From: Nocardioides jejuensis
GTDB taxonomy: Bacteria; Actinomycetota; Actinomycetes; Propionibacteriales; Nocardioidaceae
Length of the DNA stretch: 64,000 bases
Direction: 5' to 3'
Assembly: GCF_004337475.1 (NCBI RefSeq)
Contig: NZ_SJZJ01000012.1
Span: 16,565 to 80,564, forward strand
The notes beneath the pieces are model-generated. The model saw only the letters and a program-made list of their open reading frames with translations. It ran no database searches and was not told the DNA's origin. Of the stretch, positions 35,821-43,966 are shown piece after piece. Position numbers and translations under genes: made by a program. Position 1 is the stretch's first letter. Every line of letters begins with the position of its first letter.

Positions 35821-37629
35821 TCAGGCGTAGAGCCCGTCGATGAGCTCCTTGTTGTTGCTCTCGACGACCTTGCGCTTCACCTTGAGCGACGGGGTGAGCT
35901 CGCCACCCTCGATCGAGAAGTCGCGGTCCAGGATGACGAACTTCTTGACCGTCTCCCAGCGGTTGAGGCGGCCGTTGAGCTCGTCGATGTAGCCGGCGAC
36001 CATCTTCTGGCAGGCGTCCGACGTGACGATCTCGGCGTACGACTTGCCGGCGAGGCCGTTGTCCTTGGCCCAGTCCGCGATCAGGTCGGGGTCGAGCGTG
36101 ATCAGCGCGGAGACGAAGTTGCGCTCGTTGCCGTGGACCAGCATGTTCGCGACGAACGGGCAGATCGCCTTGAACTGGCCCTCGATGGACGACGGGGCGA
36201 CGTACTTGCCGCCGGAGGTCTTGAAGAGGTCCTTCTTGCGGTCGGTGATCCGCAGGTGACCGTCGGCGTCGAGCTCGCCGATGTCGCCCGTGTGCAGCCA
36301 CCCGTCGACCAGCGTCTCGGCGGTCGCCTCGGGGAGGTTGTGGTAGCCCTCCATGACGTTCGGGCCCTTGATCAGGACCTCGCCGTCGGAGGCGATCCGG
36401 ACCTCGGAGCCCGGGAACGGGACGCCGACGGTGCCGATCTTGTTCTGCTCGGGGTGGTTGACGAACGCACCGGCCGAGGTCTCGGTGAGGCCGTAGCCCT
36501 CGAGGATGACCAGGCCAGCAGCGTTGAACCACTCGGCGATCTCGCGGTTGAGCGCGGCCGAGCCGGAGATGAAGAACTTGATCCGGCCACCGAAGCGGGC
36601 GCGGACCTTGCCGAAGACCAGCTTGTCGAAGAGCGCGAACTTGAGCTTGAGCGGCAGCGGGACGGACTTGCCGGCGGCCTGCAGCTTCTTGACCTCGAGG
36701 CCGGTGGCGAAGGCCTTGTCGAAGATGCCCTTCTTGCCCTCGGACTCGACCATCGTGATGATCCGGCCGTAGGCCTTCTCGAAGATGCGCGGCGCGGCAC
36801 CCATGAAGGTGGGCTGGATGACGGCGAGGTTGTCGACGATCTTGTCGACGCGGCCGTCGATGGCGGTGGCGAAGCCACAGGCGAGCTGCGTGGAGAGCAG
36901 CACCTTGCCGAACGAGTGAGCCATCGGCAGCCAGAGGAACTGGAGGTCGTCCTCGGTGAGGATGCCCTGCGACTTGATCGCCTCGCCCTCGAAGACCCAG
37001 GACTTGTGGCGCAGACGGACGCCCTTCGGCTTGCCCGTCGTGCCGGAGGTGTAGATGAGCGTGGCCAGCTGGTCGGCCGTGATGGCGGCGGCGTGGTCGT
37101 CGATGACGGACGGGTGCTTGGCGAGGTACTCCTCGCCAAGGCGCTCGAGGTCGGCGAGGGTGAGGACACCCTCGGAGGCCTCGCCGGAGAGCGTCACGAT
37201 GGTGCCCAGCTCCGGCATGTCGGCGCGGTGCTCGTTGACCTTGGCGATCTGGCCGGCGTCCTCGGCGAAGAGGAGGCGGCTGCCCGAGTCGGCCAGGATG
37301 TACGCCGTGTCCTCGCCGCCCGTGGACGGGTAGACGGTGGTCGTCGCGGCACCGGCGCACATGATCGCCAGGTCGGCGAGGATCCACTCGTAGCGCGTGC
37401 CGGACAGGATGCCGACGCGCTGCTCGGGCTCGATGCCCAGGGAGATCAGGCCCGCGGCGAGCTTGCGCACGCGGTCACCCGCCTCGGCCCAGGTGACCGA
37501 CTCCCAGCCGTCACCGGCAGGGAAGCGGAACGCCTCGCGGGGACCGGACATCTTGACCCGGTCGAGGAACTGGATGGCCACGTTGGCCGGCATGGTGTCC
37601 AGGAAGGACGCATCGCGGTTGATCGGCAT
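35821..37629 (-). CDS. Long-chain acyl-CoA synthetase (FadD15-like)
   Basis: A 602-residue AMP-forming enzyme that activates fatty acids to acyl-CoA. ATP-binding motif YTSGTTGKPKG (about residues 192-202), GYGLTETSAGAF (about 388-399), and the hinge TGDIGELDADGHLRITDRKKDLFKTSGGKYV with the catalytic Lys region near the C-terminus are all present. Similarity to the M. tuberculosis FadD15 type is judged from overall motif layout. It may feed membrane lipid remodelling, including the 10-methyl lipids made by TmsAB elsewhere in this window. It ends next to palindrome copy 3. Confidence 0.92.
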   Translation of the reverse strand: MPINRDASFLDTMPANVAIQFLDRVKMSGPREAFRFPAGDGWESVTWAEAGDRVRKLAAGLISLGIEPEQRVGILSGTRYEWILADLAIMCAGAATTTVYPSTGGEDTAYILADSGSRLLFAEDAGQIAKVNEHRADMPELGTIVTLSGEASEGVLTLADLERLGEEYLAKHPSVIDDHAAAITADQLATLIYTSGTTGKPKGVRLRHKSWVFEGEAIKSQGILTEDDLQFLWLPMAHSFGKVLLSTQLACGFATAIDGRVDKIVDNLAVIQPTFMGAAPRIFEKAYGRIITMVESEGKKGIFDKAFATGLEVKKLQAAGKSVPLPLKLKFALFDKLVFGKVRARFGGRIKFFISGSAALNREIAEWFNAAGLVILEGYGLTETSAGAFVNHPEQNKIGTVGVPFPGSEVRIASDGEVLIKGPNVMEGYHNLPEATAETLVDGWLHTGDIGELDADGHLRITDRKKDLFKTSGGKYVAPSSIEGQFKAICPFVANMLVHGNERNFVSALITLDPDLIADWAKDNGLAGKSYAEIVTSDACQKMVAGYIDELNGRLNRWETVKKFVILDRDFSIEGGELTPSLKVKRKVVESNNKELIDGLYA

Positions 37630-37656
37630 GGCCGCAGCGTACTCCCGGGTAACCCG

Positions 37657-38313
37657 CTAGGACGTGGAGTCCTCGACCTTGGACCGGACGGATGTGGCGA
37701 GGCCCTCGATCACCGCGAGTCCCGGAAGCAGCTGCGGCTCCGTCGTGAGCGCGCGGAACATGTGGCTGACCGTGATCCCGTGGTCGGGACGGTGGACCAC
37801 CTCGATCGCGTCACCGGCCGCGATGTCGCCCTCCTCGAGCACGCGCAGGTACGGACCCGGACGGGCAGCCTGCGTGAAGCGCTTGACCCAGCCACGGTCG
37901 GGACCGCCGGCCTCGGCGATCCGCTCCTGGAAGGTGTTGCACGGGATCCGGACCTTGGCGATCTCGAAGAGTGCCCCGCCGATACGCCACCGCTCCCCCA
38001 CGAGCGCCTCGTTGACGTCGATCCCCATCGTGGTCAGGTTCTCGCCGAACCACCCATCCGGCAGCTGTACGCCGAGCTCGCGCTGCCACACGTGGAGGTC
38101 CTCGCGGGCGAAGGCGTAGACGGCCATGTCGAGGCCACCGTGGACGTCCGGACTACCGACCGCGTCGCCGACGAGACCCAGCGCCGTGGCGCGCACGGGG
38201 CCATCGGCGGGCACCTTGTTGATGGCCGTCCGGGCTTCACGGCTGCCGGCGCGGGAGCGCGGCGTACCGATGTTGATCGACTTCAGGTGAGGCGTGGTCA
38301 CGAGGTTGATCAT
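37657..38313 (-). CDS. MOSC domain-containing protein
   Basis: A 218-residue YiiM-like MOSC protein, a family that handles sulfur or molybdenum-cofactor chemistry, for example N-hydroxylated base reduction. Visible family features: ALGLVGDAVGSPDVHGGLDMAVYAF, GWFGENLTTMGIDVNEALVGERWRIG, and the Cys in KVRIPCNTFQERIAE, which is the conserved cofactor-binding cysteine. ATG 38313 matches the family start; the upstream in-frame ATG 38343 would overlap the divergent AIM24 gene. It may use the same cofactor as the oxidoreductase at 1365 but is not linked to it. Confidence 0.88.
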   Translation of the reverse strand: MINLVTTPHLKSINIGTPRSRAGSREARTAINKVPADGPVRATALGLVGDAVGSPDVHGGLDMAVYAFAREDLHVWQRELGVQLPDGWFGENLTTMGIDVNEALVGERWRIGGALFEIAKVRIPCNTFQERIAEAGGPDRGWVKRFTQAARPGPYLRVLEEGDIAAGDAIEVVHRPDHGITVSHMFRALTTEPQLLPGLAVIEGLATSVRSKVEDSTS

Positions 38314-38330
38314 GCCGGTAGAACTGGCAC

Positions 38331-39203
38331 ATGACGGCTGCACAGTGGCTCCCTGACCCGACCGGCAAGCACGAGCTCCGCTACTGGAGCGGCGACTCCT
38401 GGACCGAGCACATCGCCAACGACGGCGTCCAGGCGACCGATCCGCTGCCCGCAGCGGATCTTTCCACTCCTGCCGAGCCGCGCGAGGAGCACGCGCCCAC
38501 CGGGGGCGGTCACGGCCATGGGACCATCACCGGCGACCTCGTCGACGGCCGCTTCAGCGAGATGACCTCGACGGCCCCCGGCCCGTCGCTGCAGAACGCC
38601 AAGCTGCTCCGGGTCCGTGTGGCCGAGCCGTTCATGGCACGTCAGGGCGCGATGGTCGCCTATCAGGGCGCCGTGAACTTCGCCTACCAGGGCGGCGGCG
38701 CCGCGCGCTTCCTCAAGAAGGCACTGACCGGCGAGGGCCTCTCCCTCATGCGCGTCGACGGGCAGGGCGACGTCTTCCTCGCCGACGAGGCGAAGAAGAT
38801 CCACATCCTGCAGCTCGACGACAGCGGCATCTCCATCAACGGCGACAACGTGCTCGCCTTCTCCGCCAACCTCCAGTGGAACGTCGAGCGGGTCAAGGGC
38901 GGCTCGATGCTCGCCGGTGGCCTCTTCAACACCACCCTGCGGGGCACGGGTTGGGTCGCGATCACGACGGATGGCGACCCGGTCGTCCTCGATGCGGGCG
39001 AGGCGCCCACCTTCGCCGACGCGAATGCGCTGGTCGCGTGGTCGATCGACCTGCAGACGTCGCTCCGCTCCACGGCGACCGCGGGCGCGCTGATCGGCCG
39101 CGGCTCCGGCGAGGCCTTCCAGGTCGCGTTCAGCGGCCGCGGCTTCGTGATCGTCCAGCCGTCGGAGGGGCCGACCGTCCCGCCGCACAACCACGGCGGC
39201 TGA
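38331..39203 (+). CDS. AIM24 family protein with N-terminal DUF2510 domain
   Basis: A 290-residue protein. Residues 4-35 (QWLPDPTGKHELRYWSGDSWTEHI) are a DUF2510 domain, a short tryptophan-containing module common in actinobacterial membrane-associated proteins. Residues ~80-280 form the AIM24 beta-helix-like domain: FMARQGAMVAYQGAVNFAYQGGG, GQGDVFLADEAKKIHILQLDDSGISING and FNTTLRGTGWVAITTDGDPV. Bacterial AIM24 proteins have no firmly established role. A His/Gly-rich linker (GGGHGHG) joins the domains. It is divergent from the MOSC gene with a 17-bp gap. Confidence 0.88.
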   Translation: MTAAQWLPDPTGKHELRYWSGDSWTEHIANDGVQATDPLPAADLSTPAEPREEHAPTGGGHGHGTITGDLVDGRFSEMTSTAPGPSLQNAKLLRVRVAEPFMARQGAMVAYQGAVNFAYQGGGAARFLKKALTGEGLSLMRVDGQGDVFLADEAKKIHILQLDDSGISINGDNVLAFSANLQWNVERVKGGSMLAGGLFNTTLRGTGWVAITTDGDPVVLDAGEAPTFADANALVAWSIDLQTSLRSTATAGALIGRGSGEAFQVAFSGRGFVIVQPSEGPTVPPHNHGG

Positions 39204-39218
39204 AAGTTTTTCGCCGGA

Positions 39219-39244
39219 CCTGTCGGATCCGGCGTACCCCGCTC
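39219..39244 (+). promoter_or_regulatory. Candidate ECF42-type promoter before the DGPF gene
   Basis: TGTCGG (39219-39224) and CTCGT (39240-39244) are about 15 bp apart, close to the TGTCGA / CG(A/T)C elements described for ECF42-dependent promoters, which typically sit in front of the DGPF gene of the same locus. The sequence is also inside an inverted repeat CGCCGGA/TCCGGCG (39210-39232) that may serve as terminator of the AIM24 gene or as an operator. Assignment is tentative. Confidence 0.4.
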
Positions 39245-39295
39245 GTGGAGTGGGTGTGAGGGCAGGACGGACCCGCCCCCGAGACCAAGGATCTG

Positions 39296-39667
39296 ATGAC
39301 GATGACGATGTACATGCTCTCCGTGCACCACGACGGCACTGCCGACTTCGAGTCGAAGACGATGGAGGAGCTGCAGCCGGTCTTCGAGGCGGTCGACCGC
39401 TTCAACTCCGAGCTGCAGGAGGCCGGCGCGTGGGTCTTCGCGGGTGGCCTGGAGCCGATCGAGGCCTCCACGACCGTCGACAACACGAAGGGCCAGGCGC
39501 TCGTGGTCGATGGCCCGTTCTCGGAGTCGAAGGAGTTCCTCGGCGGGTTCTGGGTGATCAAGGCCGATGACCTCGACGCTGCACTCGACTGGGCGCAGCG
39601 CGGGTCCGCAGCGTGCGCGGGCAAGGTCGAGGTGCGTCCGTTCCAGGGCGACACCGAGTCGCTCTGA
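39296..39667 (+). CDS. DGPF (YCII-related) domain protein
   Basis: A 123-residue protein of the YCII-related family with the hallmark DGPFSESKEFLGGFWVI (residues ~70-86) and a C-terminal EVRPF. Proteins of this type are encoded next to ECF42 sigma factors and belong to their regulons; their biochemical activity is unclear. The start region has repeats ATGACGATGACGATG, so ATG 39296, 39302 or 39308 could serve; AAGGA precedes the first. It is six bases upstream of the sigma gene and surely co-transcribed. Confidence 0.9.
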   Translation: MTMTMYMLSVHHDGTADFESKTMEELQPVFEAVDRFNSELQEAGAWVFAGGLEPIEASTTVDNTKGQALVVDGPFSESKEFLGGFWVIKADDLDAALDWAQRGSAACAGKVEVRPFQGDTESL

Positions 39668-39673
39668 CCGCCC

Positions 39674-40924
39674 TTGTCCGTCCCTGACCTCACCGACGTC
39701 TTCCGTGCCGAGCACGGTCGGGTCGTCGCCACGCTCGCCCGCCGCCTCGGCGACCTCGACCTCGCGGAGGACGCGACGGCCGAGGCGCTGCTGGTGGCGG
39801 TCGAGCGGTGGCCGGTCGACGGCGTACCTCCCAACCCGGGCGCGTGGCTGACCACGGTCGCGGGCAACAAGGCGCTCGACCGGATCCGGCGGGAGGGCAG
39901 ACGGGACGCGAAGGAAGCGGAGGCCTCCCTCATGGCATCGCAACTGGTCCCTGAGCCCGCTCCGGATGCCGGTCCGATCGAGGACGACCGGCTGCGGCTG
40001 CTCTTCACCTGCTGCCACCCGGCCCTTGCCCTGGAGAACCGCGTGGCGCTCACCCTGCGGCTGCTCGGCGGACTGAGCGTCGCGGAGATCGCCCACGCGT
40101 TCCTGGTGCCGGAGCGGACGATGGAGCAGCGGATCACCCGTGCGAAGGCCAAGATCCGGCAGGCGCACATCCCCTACCGGGTGCCTGCGTCCGCCGACCT
40201 GCCGGGCCGGGTGGCGGGTGTGCTGGCGGTGCTCTACCTCGTGTTCAACGAGGGCTACCTCCCCTCCGGCATGGTCTCCCGTACGGCGGGGCCTGATGCT
40301 GCTGCGCCGGTGGCGGTCAAGTCGGAACTGTCGGCGGAGGCGATCCGGCTGACCCGGGTGGTAGCCGGTCTCCTCCCGGAGGCACCCGAGGTGCTCGGCC
40401 TGCTGGCGCTGATGCTGCTCACCCAGTCCCGATCGGCGGCACGCGTTGTCGACGGCGTACTCGTGACGCTCGACGAGCAGGACCGGGCGTTGTGGGACGC
40501 CGAGCTGATCGACGAAGGACATGCGCTGGTGCGTCGCTGCCTGGCGATCGGTCGGCCGGGGCCGTACCAGCTGCAGGCGGCGATCCAGGCCGTGCACTGC
40601 GACGCCGTCGACGTGTCGATGACGGACTGGTCGCAGATCGTCGCGCTCTACGACCAGCTGCGGGTCGTGGCTCCCGGCCCGGTGGTGGACCTCAACCGGG
40701 CTGTCGCCGTCGCAGAACTGGCCGGTGCATCGGTCGGGCTGGACCTCGTGACGCCGCTGGCTGACGCGCTGGACGGCTACCACGCCTTCCACGCGACCCG
40801 CGCAGACCTGCTCCGACGGATCGGGCGCATCCCGGAGGCACTGGCGGCGTACGACCGGGCGATCTCGCTGGCCGGCAATCCTGCCGAGATCGCCTGGCTG
40901 ACCCGCCGACGCGACTCGCTCTGA
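39674..40924 (+). CDS. ECF42-type sigma factor with C-terminal extension
   Basis: A 416-residue sigma factor. Region 2 (VFRAEHGRVVATLARRLGDLDLAEDATAEALLVAVERWP in family form) and region 4 (ALTLRLLGGLSVAEIAHAFLVPERTMEQRITRAKAKIRQA in part) fill the first ~175 residues. The C-terminal ~230 residues are the helical TPR-like extension that defines the group, with VLYLVFNEGYLPSG at its start (DUF6596) and AVAELAGASVGLDL later. ECF42 factors have no anti-sigma gene; the extension is thought to be needed for activity. The start is TTG. The DGPF gene immediately upstream completes the typical pair. Confidence 0.9.
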   Translation: MSVPDLTDVFRAEHGRVVATLARRLGDLDLAEDATAEALLVAVERWPVDGVPPNPGAWLTTVAGNKALDRIRREGRRDAKEAEASLMASQLVPEPAPDAGPIEDDRLRLLFTCCHPALALENRVALTLRLLGGLSVAEIAHAFLVPERTMEQRITRAKAKIRQAHIPYRVPASADLPGRVAGVLAVLYLVFNEGYLPSGMVSRTAGPDAAAPVAVKSELSAEAIRLTRVVAGLLPEAPEVLGLLALMLLTQSRSAARVVDGVLVTLDEQDRALWDAELIDEGHALVRRCLAIGRPGPYQLQAAIQAVHCDAVDVSMTDWSQIVALYDQLRVVAPGPVVDLNRAVAVAELAGASVGLDLVTPLADALDGYHAFHATRADLLRRIGRIPEALAAYDRAISLAGNPAEIAWLTRRRDSL

Positions 40925-40941
40925 TCTGGAAGGCTGCCGCC

Positions 40942-41346
40942 ATGTCCGTGTCTGCTCGCGATGTTGCGTCGGTCGCTGTCGGCGCCGCGCTCGGCAAAGC
41001 CTCCGCCGTCGCCGTACGCCGGGTGGCCCCAGGCTCCTCGACCCGCCTGCTCGCCCTGACCCTGGTGCCCGTTGCGCTGATCTATCCAGCCGCCCGGCGC
41101 TCCGCTGCGGGGTCTGGCGGAGCGGTGCTGCGCGAGGCCGGTGGCGTGCTCGCTATGGGTGCCGTGGTCGCCGCCGCCCGTCGTACGACGCAGCCCGAGG
41201 TGGTCACAGCTGCCGGGTGGCTGGCCCATGCCGCCTTTGATGCGGTGCACGACGCGGGGCCGGCATCGCGCCTGCCGGGTTGGTACCCGGCACTCTGCGC
41301 CGGGTACGACGCGGGCGTCGCTGCGGACCTGCTGGCTCGCCATTGA
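40942..41346 (+). CDS. Small hypothetical membrane protein
   Basis: A 134-residue protein with two or three weakly hydrophobic segments (STRLLALTLVPVALIYPAA, AVLREAGGVLAMGAVVAAA) and a C-terminal stretch AAFDAVHDAGPASRLPGWYPALCAGYDAGVAADLLA, in which conserved-looking His, Asp and Trp occur. Such a DAxHD...W/YP...C.GYD pattern is seen in uncharacterised actinobacterial membrane proteins. It lies 17 bases downstream of the ECF42 gene and may belong to the same transcript. Confidence 0.65.
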   Translation: MSVSARDVASVAVGAALGKASAVAVRRVAPGSSTRLLALTLVPVALIYPAARRSAAGSGGAVLREAGGVLAMGAVVAAARRTTQPEVVTAAGWLAHAAFDAVHDAGPASRLPGWYPALCAGYDAGVAADLLARH

Positions 41347-41412
41347 CGAGACGCGGCGTTCTGCAGGCGTGCGGATCTGCCGGGTTCCGCTCACCGCGGC
41401 TTGGGGGGTCGG

Positions 41413-42588
41413 CTACCAGTCCCGGAAGGCGTCGGTGCCGCTTGCGAGCGCTTCCCGGGCACGGGCGAACTGTCTTCCGTGGCGCTGCTCGGCTGCCGAA
41501 ACGGCCGCGTCGAGCGCGAGGAAAAGCTCGTCCCGCTCCTCTGTCTCGATGAACGGGTTGCGGCCCGCGTCTAGGCGGTTGAACTCTTGCGCGAACCCTC
41601 GGCCCAGTTCAGACAGCTGCTCCGATGCAGATACCTCGTCGAACGTGGACAGTGCGGCGATCACTGCGCGCCGCGTTGCGTGGTACTGGGCGACGGCCTT
41701 CCGATAGCGGGCGGCACTGATGTGTTCCCGACCGTCCCAGCCCCGCAACGGGTTGTCTCGATTCTCCTCCACCCATTCAGGCTTACGGGGACTGCGGATC
41801 TCAACGAACGTACCGTTCGCGATTTCGGGCTTCCACGCCTTTCGCATCGCCGTCGCGTAGTCGGCCGGAGTGCTGTAGAGCCCGAGCATTTCCAGGGCAG
41901 GCAGATGCTCGATCGTGACGGCGTCGGCTCGCGTCATGCCGAACAGGTCGTAAATGAACAGGGTGCGGAGCCGGGACATCTGCTCCAGTGCGGAAGCCTC
42001 CGCAAGCGTTCCGAGGTCGCCAGCCAGCGACAGATGCGAGACGTTCGGGAAGGACTGGGCGAGGTCGGCACAGTTCAGGGACTCGATGTCGTTGACCTTG
42101 AGCCGCCAGACCTCAGGCATTGGAGCGGGCTGGTCCAGCAGGGAGGTCAGGTCACTTGCTGGCAGAGAAATGGACCTGGTGTCGCGATCGGACTGGCCGA
42201 CATCCCACCGTCGCTGAAGCTCAAGTTGCTCGCCTAGGCGCCAGCCTGATGCGAACGAGTTGGACATCCCATCGAGAAGGAGCGGCGCTGAGCCCAGAAC
42301 CTTGTAGTTGCGTGGCAACAGCCAGTCGTAATTGCAGTGCGACGGCTGGTTTCGGTGAGCGTGGTGCGTCAGGCGTAGGGGCCGGAGATCTCCGAGGTCA
42401 CCGACCTTTGCTGGTTCAGGCCCGGACCAATCAAGCTCGAGAACCGCGGCTTGGCCCGTGGCACCCCAGGTGCGGCCCAGTCCGGTGATCTGCGCGGCGG
42501 TCCATGCGTCCAGCGCATCGGAGTGACTCGCGACAATGTCACCGACCGCGATGGGTCGCGGCGGGCCTTCTACGCTCTGGGCGGTCAC
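41413..42588 (-). CDS. Hypothetical protein with leucine-rich-repeat-like middle
   Basis: A 391-residue protein of unknown function. The N-terminal ~90 residues (AVGDIVASHSDALDAWTAAQITGL, then LELDWSGPEP) look like a small beta domain. Residues ~165-260 contain leucine-rich-repeat-like periodicity (LNCADLAQSFPNVSHLSLAGDLGTL, MSRLRTLFIYDLFGM, LPALEMLGLYST). The C-terminal ~130 residues are helical. GTG 42588 follows TACGAT (complement of 42595-42600) at 6 bases, the leaderless pattern, and is preferred over TTG 42618. GC content and codon use appear lower than in the flanks, which suggests recent acquisition. Confidence 0.65.
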   Translation of the reverse strand: MTAQSVEGPPRPIAVGDIVASHSDALDAWTAAQITGLGRTWGATGQAAVLELDWSGPEPAKVGDLGDLRPLRLTHHAHRNQPSHCNYDWLLPRNYKVLGSAPLLLDGMSNSFASGWRLGEQLELQRRWDVGQSDRDTRSISLPASDLTSLLDQPAPMPEVWRLKVNDIESLNCADLAQSFPNVSHLSLAGDLGTLAEASALEQMSRLRTLFIYDLFGMTRADAVTIEHLPALEMLGLYSTPADYATAMRKAWKPEIANGTFVEIRSPRKPEWVEENRDNPLRGWDGREHISAARYRKAVAQYHATRRAVIAALSTFDEVSASEQLSELGRGFAQEFNRLDAGRNPFIETEERDELFLALDAAVSAAEQRHGRQFARAREALASGTDAFRDW

Positions 42589-42696
42589 GGACTGATCGTA
42601 GGTGTCGGATCCCGCCAATCAACCGCATCTGCCGCGCGACGAGGGCGGATTATCGACTCCGGGCGACATCCCAGGCCTGGGTCTAGGCTCCTTGAC

Positions 42697-42906
42697 GTGA
42701 CCAGGCCGCGGACAACAGACATAGTCACCTTCGTCGTCTGGTTTGCGATCGCCATGGCAATCGCATCCGCGTTGGACGCACGCCACGTTCACCCAGCAGA
42801 ACACCTGTGGAGTTGGGCGCTCTTAGCGCTAGCCACGGTTGGCATTTACCTGCTCGTCCGCCTGGCTGTTCGACAAGTTCTGCGCCCTGCGGATTCATCG
42901 GACTGA
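42697..42906 (+). CDS. Small two-helix membrane protein
   Basis: A 69-residue protein with two hydrophobic helices (IVTFVVWFAIAMAIASAL and LWSWALLALATVGIYLLVRLAV) and charged ends. GTG 42697 is preceded by TAGGCT (42684-42689) at exactly 7 bases, which supports expression as a leaderless mRNA. It is divergent from the LRR-like gene (108-bp gap). No family was recognised. Confidence 0.6.
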   Translation: MTRPRTTDIVTFVVWFAIAMAIASALDARHVHPAEHLWSWALLALATVGIYLLVRLAVRQVLRPADSSD

Positions 42907-43167
42907 ATTGCTCGTGCCTGGCGAGCGAAGCCCATCCGGCCGGATCTGTCGCACATAGCGTGGTTCTCCGAGCAGACGTCCCAGCCGAAATGGTCCTGCA
43001 GCCGGCGCGGTGAACCGATAGTTCCGTGTGCTCGAAGGAACACACTTCCGGCTCGACTTCACGTGGACGTGCCGGGCCCTCACGGAACGAGGAGAAAGTG
43101 TGTCCGCTCAGGCACACGAGCGGCGCTCACCTGCTCTCATGAGCGCACCGCGGTGAACCAGTTGTCG
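42907..43167. other. Intergenic stretch without a recognised gene
   Basis: About 260 bases of lower GC between a small membrane protein and a convergent hypothetical gene. The sequence GCGGTGAACC occurs twice (near 43006 and 43148). Short open frames here have no convincing start, ribosome site or codon bias. No transposase remnant or RNA gene was recognised. Confidence 0.5.
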
Positions 43168-43458
43168 TCAGCGGACGAGTTCCCACGTCGTACGCCGTCC
43201 GTCGGGATCCTCGAGGACGCCGCCGGCCAGAGCGGCCTGCACCAGTCGGCGTACCTCCGGCTCGTCCTCGGGAGGGCACGTGACCGACAGGTCGACGACC
43301 AGCGCTCCGCCGCGTTCGACGACGCGCGTCTGGTGCGGCCAGCGGCAGTCGCCGTCGTGCGACCACGTGCCACACAGGGCGACGGTGATCGCGCCGCCGG
43401 GTGCGCGTGTGTCTCCCGCCGCATCGAGCCGGATTCGATGGACGAGGCGAAGTTCCAT
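43168..43458 (-). CDS. Hypothetical protein
   Basis: A 96-residue soluble protein with two Cys (VALCGTWSHDGDC and LSVTCPPEDEPE) and beta-strand-like hydrophobic alternation in the middle (TRVVERGGALVVDLSVTC). The C-terminal helix RRLVQAALAGGVLEDP ends in RRTTWELVR. No domain recognised. Its ATG forms one end of a 21-bp palindrome whose other end is the ATG of the divergent SRPBCC gene, so the two are surely regulated together. Confidence 0.65.
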   Translation of the reverse strand: MELRLVHRIRLDAAGDTRAPGGAITVALCGTWSHDGDCRWPHQTRVVERGGALVVDLSVTCPPEDEPEVRRLVQAALAGGVLEDPDGRRTTWELVR

Positions 43459-43476
43459 GGGCACAGTGTGCCCATG
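43456..43476. promoter_or_regulatory. 21-bp palindrome joining two divergent start codons
   Basis: The 21 bases are CAT, then GGGCACAGTGTGCCC, then ATG: a perfect palindrome apart from the single central base. CAT is the start codon of the minus-strand gene and ATG that of the plus-strand gene. On each strand a CACA-S-T hexamer lies 6 bases before the start, which could be a symmetric pair of weak -10 elements. A dimeric regulator binding here would block both genes. Confidence 0.55.
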
Positions 43477-43962
43477 CGCTACCGCGACCAGCCCACCGCC
43501 GAAGTCACCCGCCGCCTCTCCTGTACGCCGGAAGCCGCGTGGGCCGTCGTCACCGACATCGAGCTGCCGCTCGCGCACTCCCCCGAGCTGCGCAAGGTCC
43601 AGTGGATCGAGGGTGACGGCGTGGCCGTCGGCAACATCTTCCGCGGCGACAACGAGACCTCCGGCCTCGGTGGCTGGAGCACCGACTGCGTCGTCAGCGA
43701 CGTCGAGCCGGGCCGCCGCTGGACCTGGGCGGTGCGCGGGCGCGGCGGTGTCATGGCGACGTGGGGCTTCGAGGTGGACCCGACCAGCGACGGCGGCAGC
43801 ATCGTGCGCCAGTGGGGCCGGATGGGCCCCGACCCGTCGGGCCTGAGCATCTTCATCGCCCAGCACCCCGACAAGGAGTCGCGCATCATCGAGGGTCGGC
43901 TCCAGCAGTGGCGCGAGGGCATGGAGGCGAACCTCGACGAGGTCGCCCGACGTACCGCCTGA
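43474..43962 (+). CDS. SRPBCC (polyketide cyclase/dehydrase-like) family protein
   Basis: A 162-residue START/SRPBCC-fold protein. Visible features are TRRLSCTPEAAWAVVTDIELPLAHSPELRKVQWIEGD at the N-terminus (helix-grip entry), VGNIFRGDNETSGLGGW, SDVEPGRRWTWAVRG and the long C-terminal helix LQQWREGMEANLDEVAR. The fold binds hydrophobic ligands; substrate and activity are not predictable. Start ATG 43474 is the only candidate between the divergent gene and the fold. Confidence 0.78.
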   Translation: MRYRDQPTAEVTRRLSCTPEAAWAVVTDIELPLAHSPELRKVQWIEGDGVAVGNIFRGDNETSGLGGWSTDCVVSDVEPGRRWTWAVRGRGGVMATWGFEVDPTSDGGSIVRQWGRMGPDPSGLSIFIAQHPDKESRIIEGRLQQWREGMEANLDEVARRTA

Positions 43963-43966
43963 GGCG

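Noticed and set aside
35548..38334. 928-codon plus-strand open frame opposite the acyl-CoA synthetase and MOSC genes
   Set aside because: Composition-driven shadow frame; both genes on the other strand carry clear catalytic motifs.
42807..43013. 68-codon plus-strand frame downstream of the small membrane protein
   Set aside because: No ribosome site, no -10 hexamer, overlaps the end of the better-supported gene, and codon use is unlike that of real genes here.
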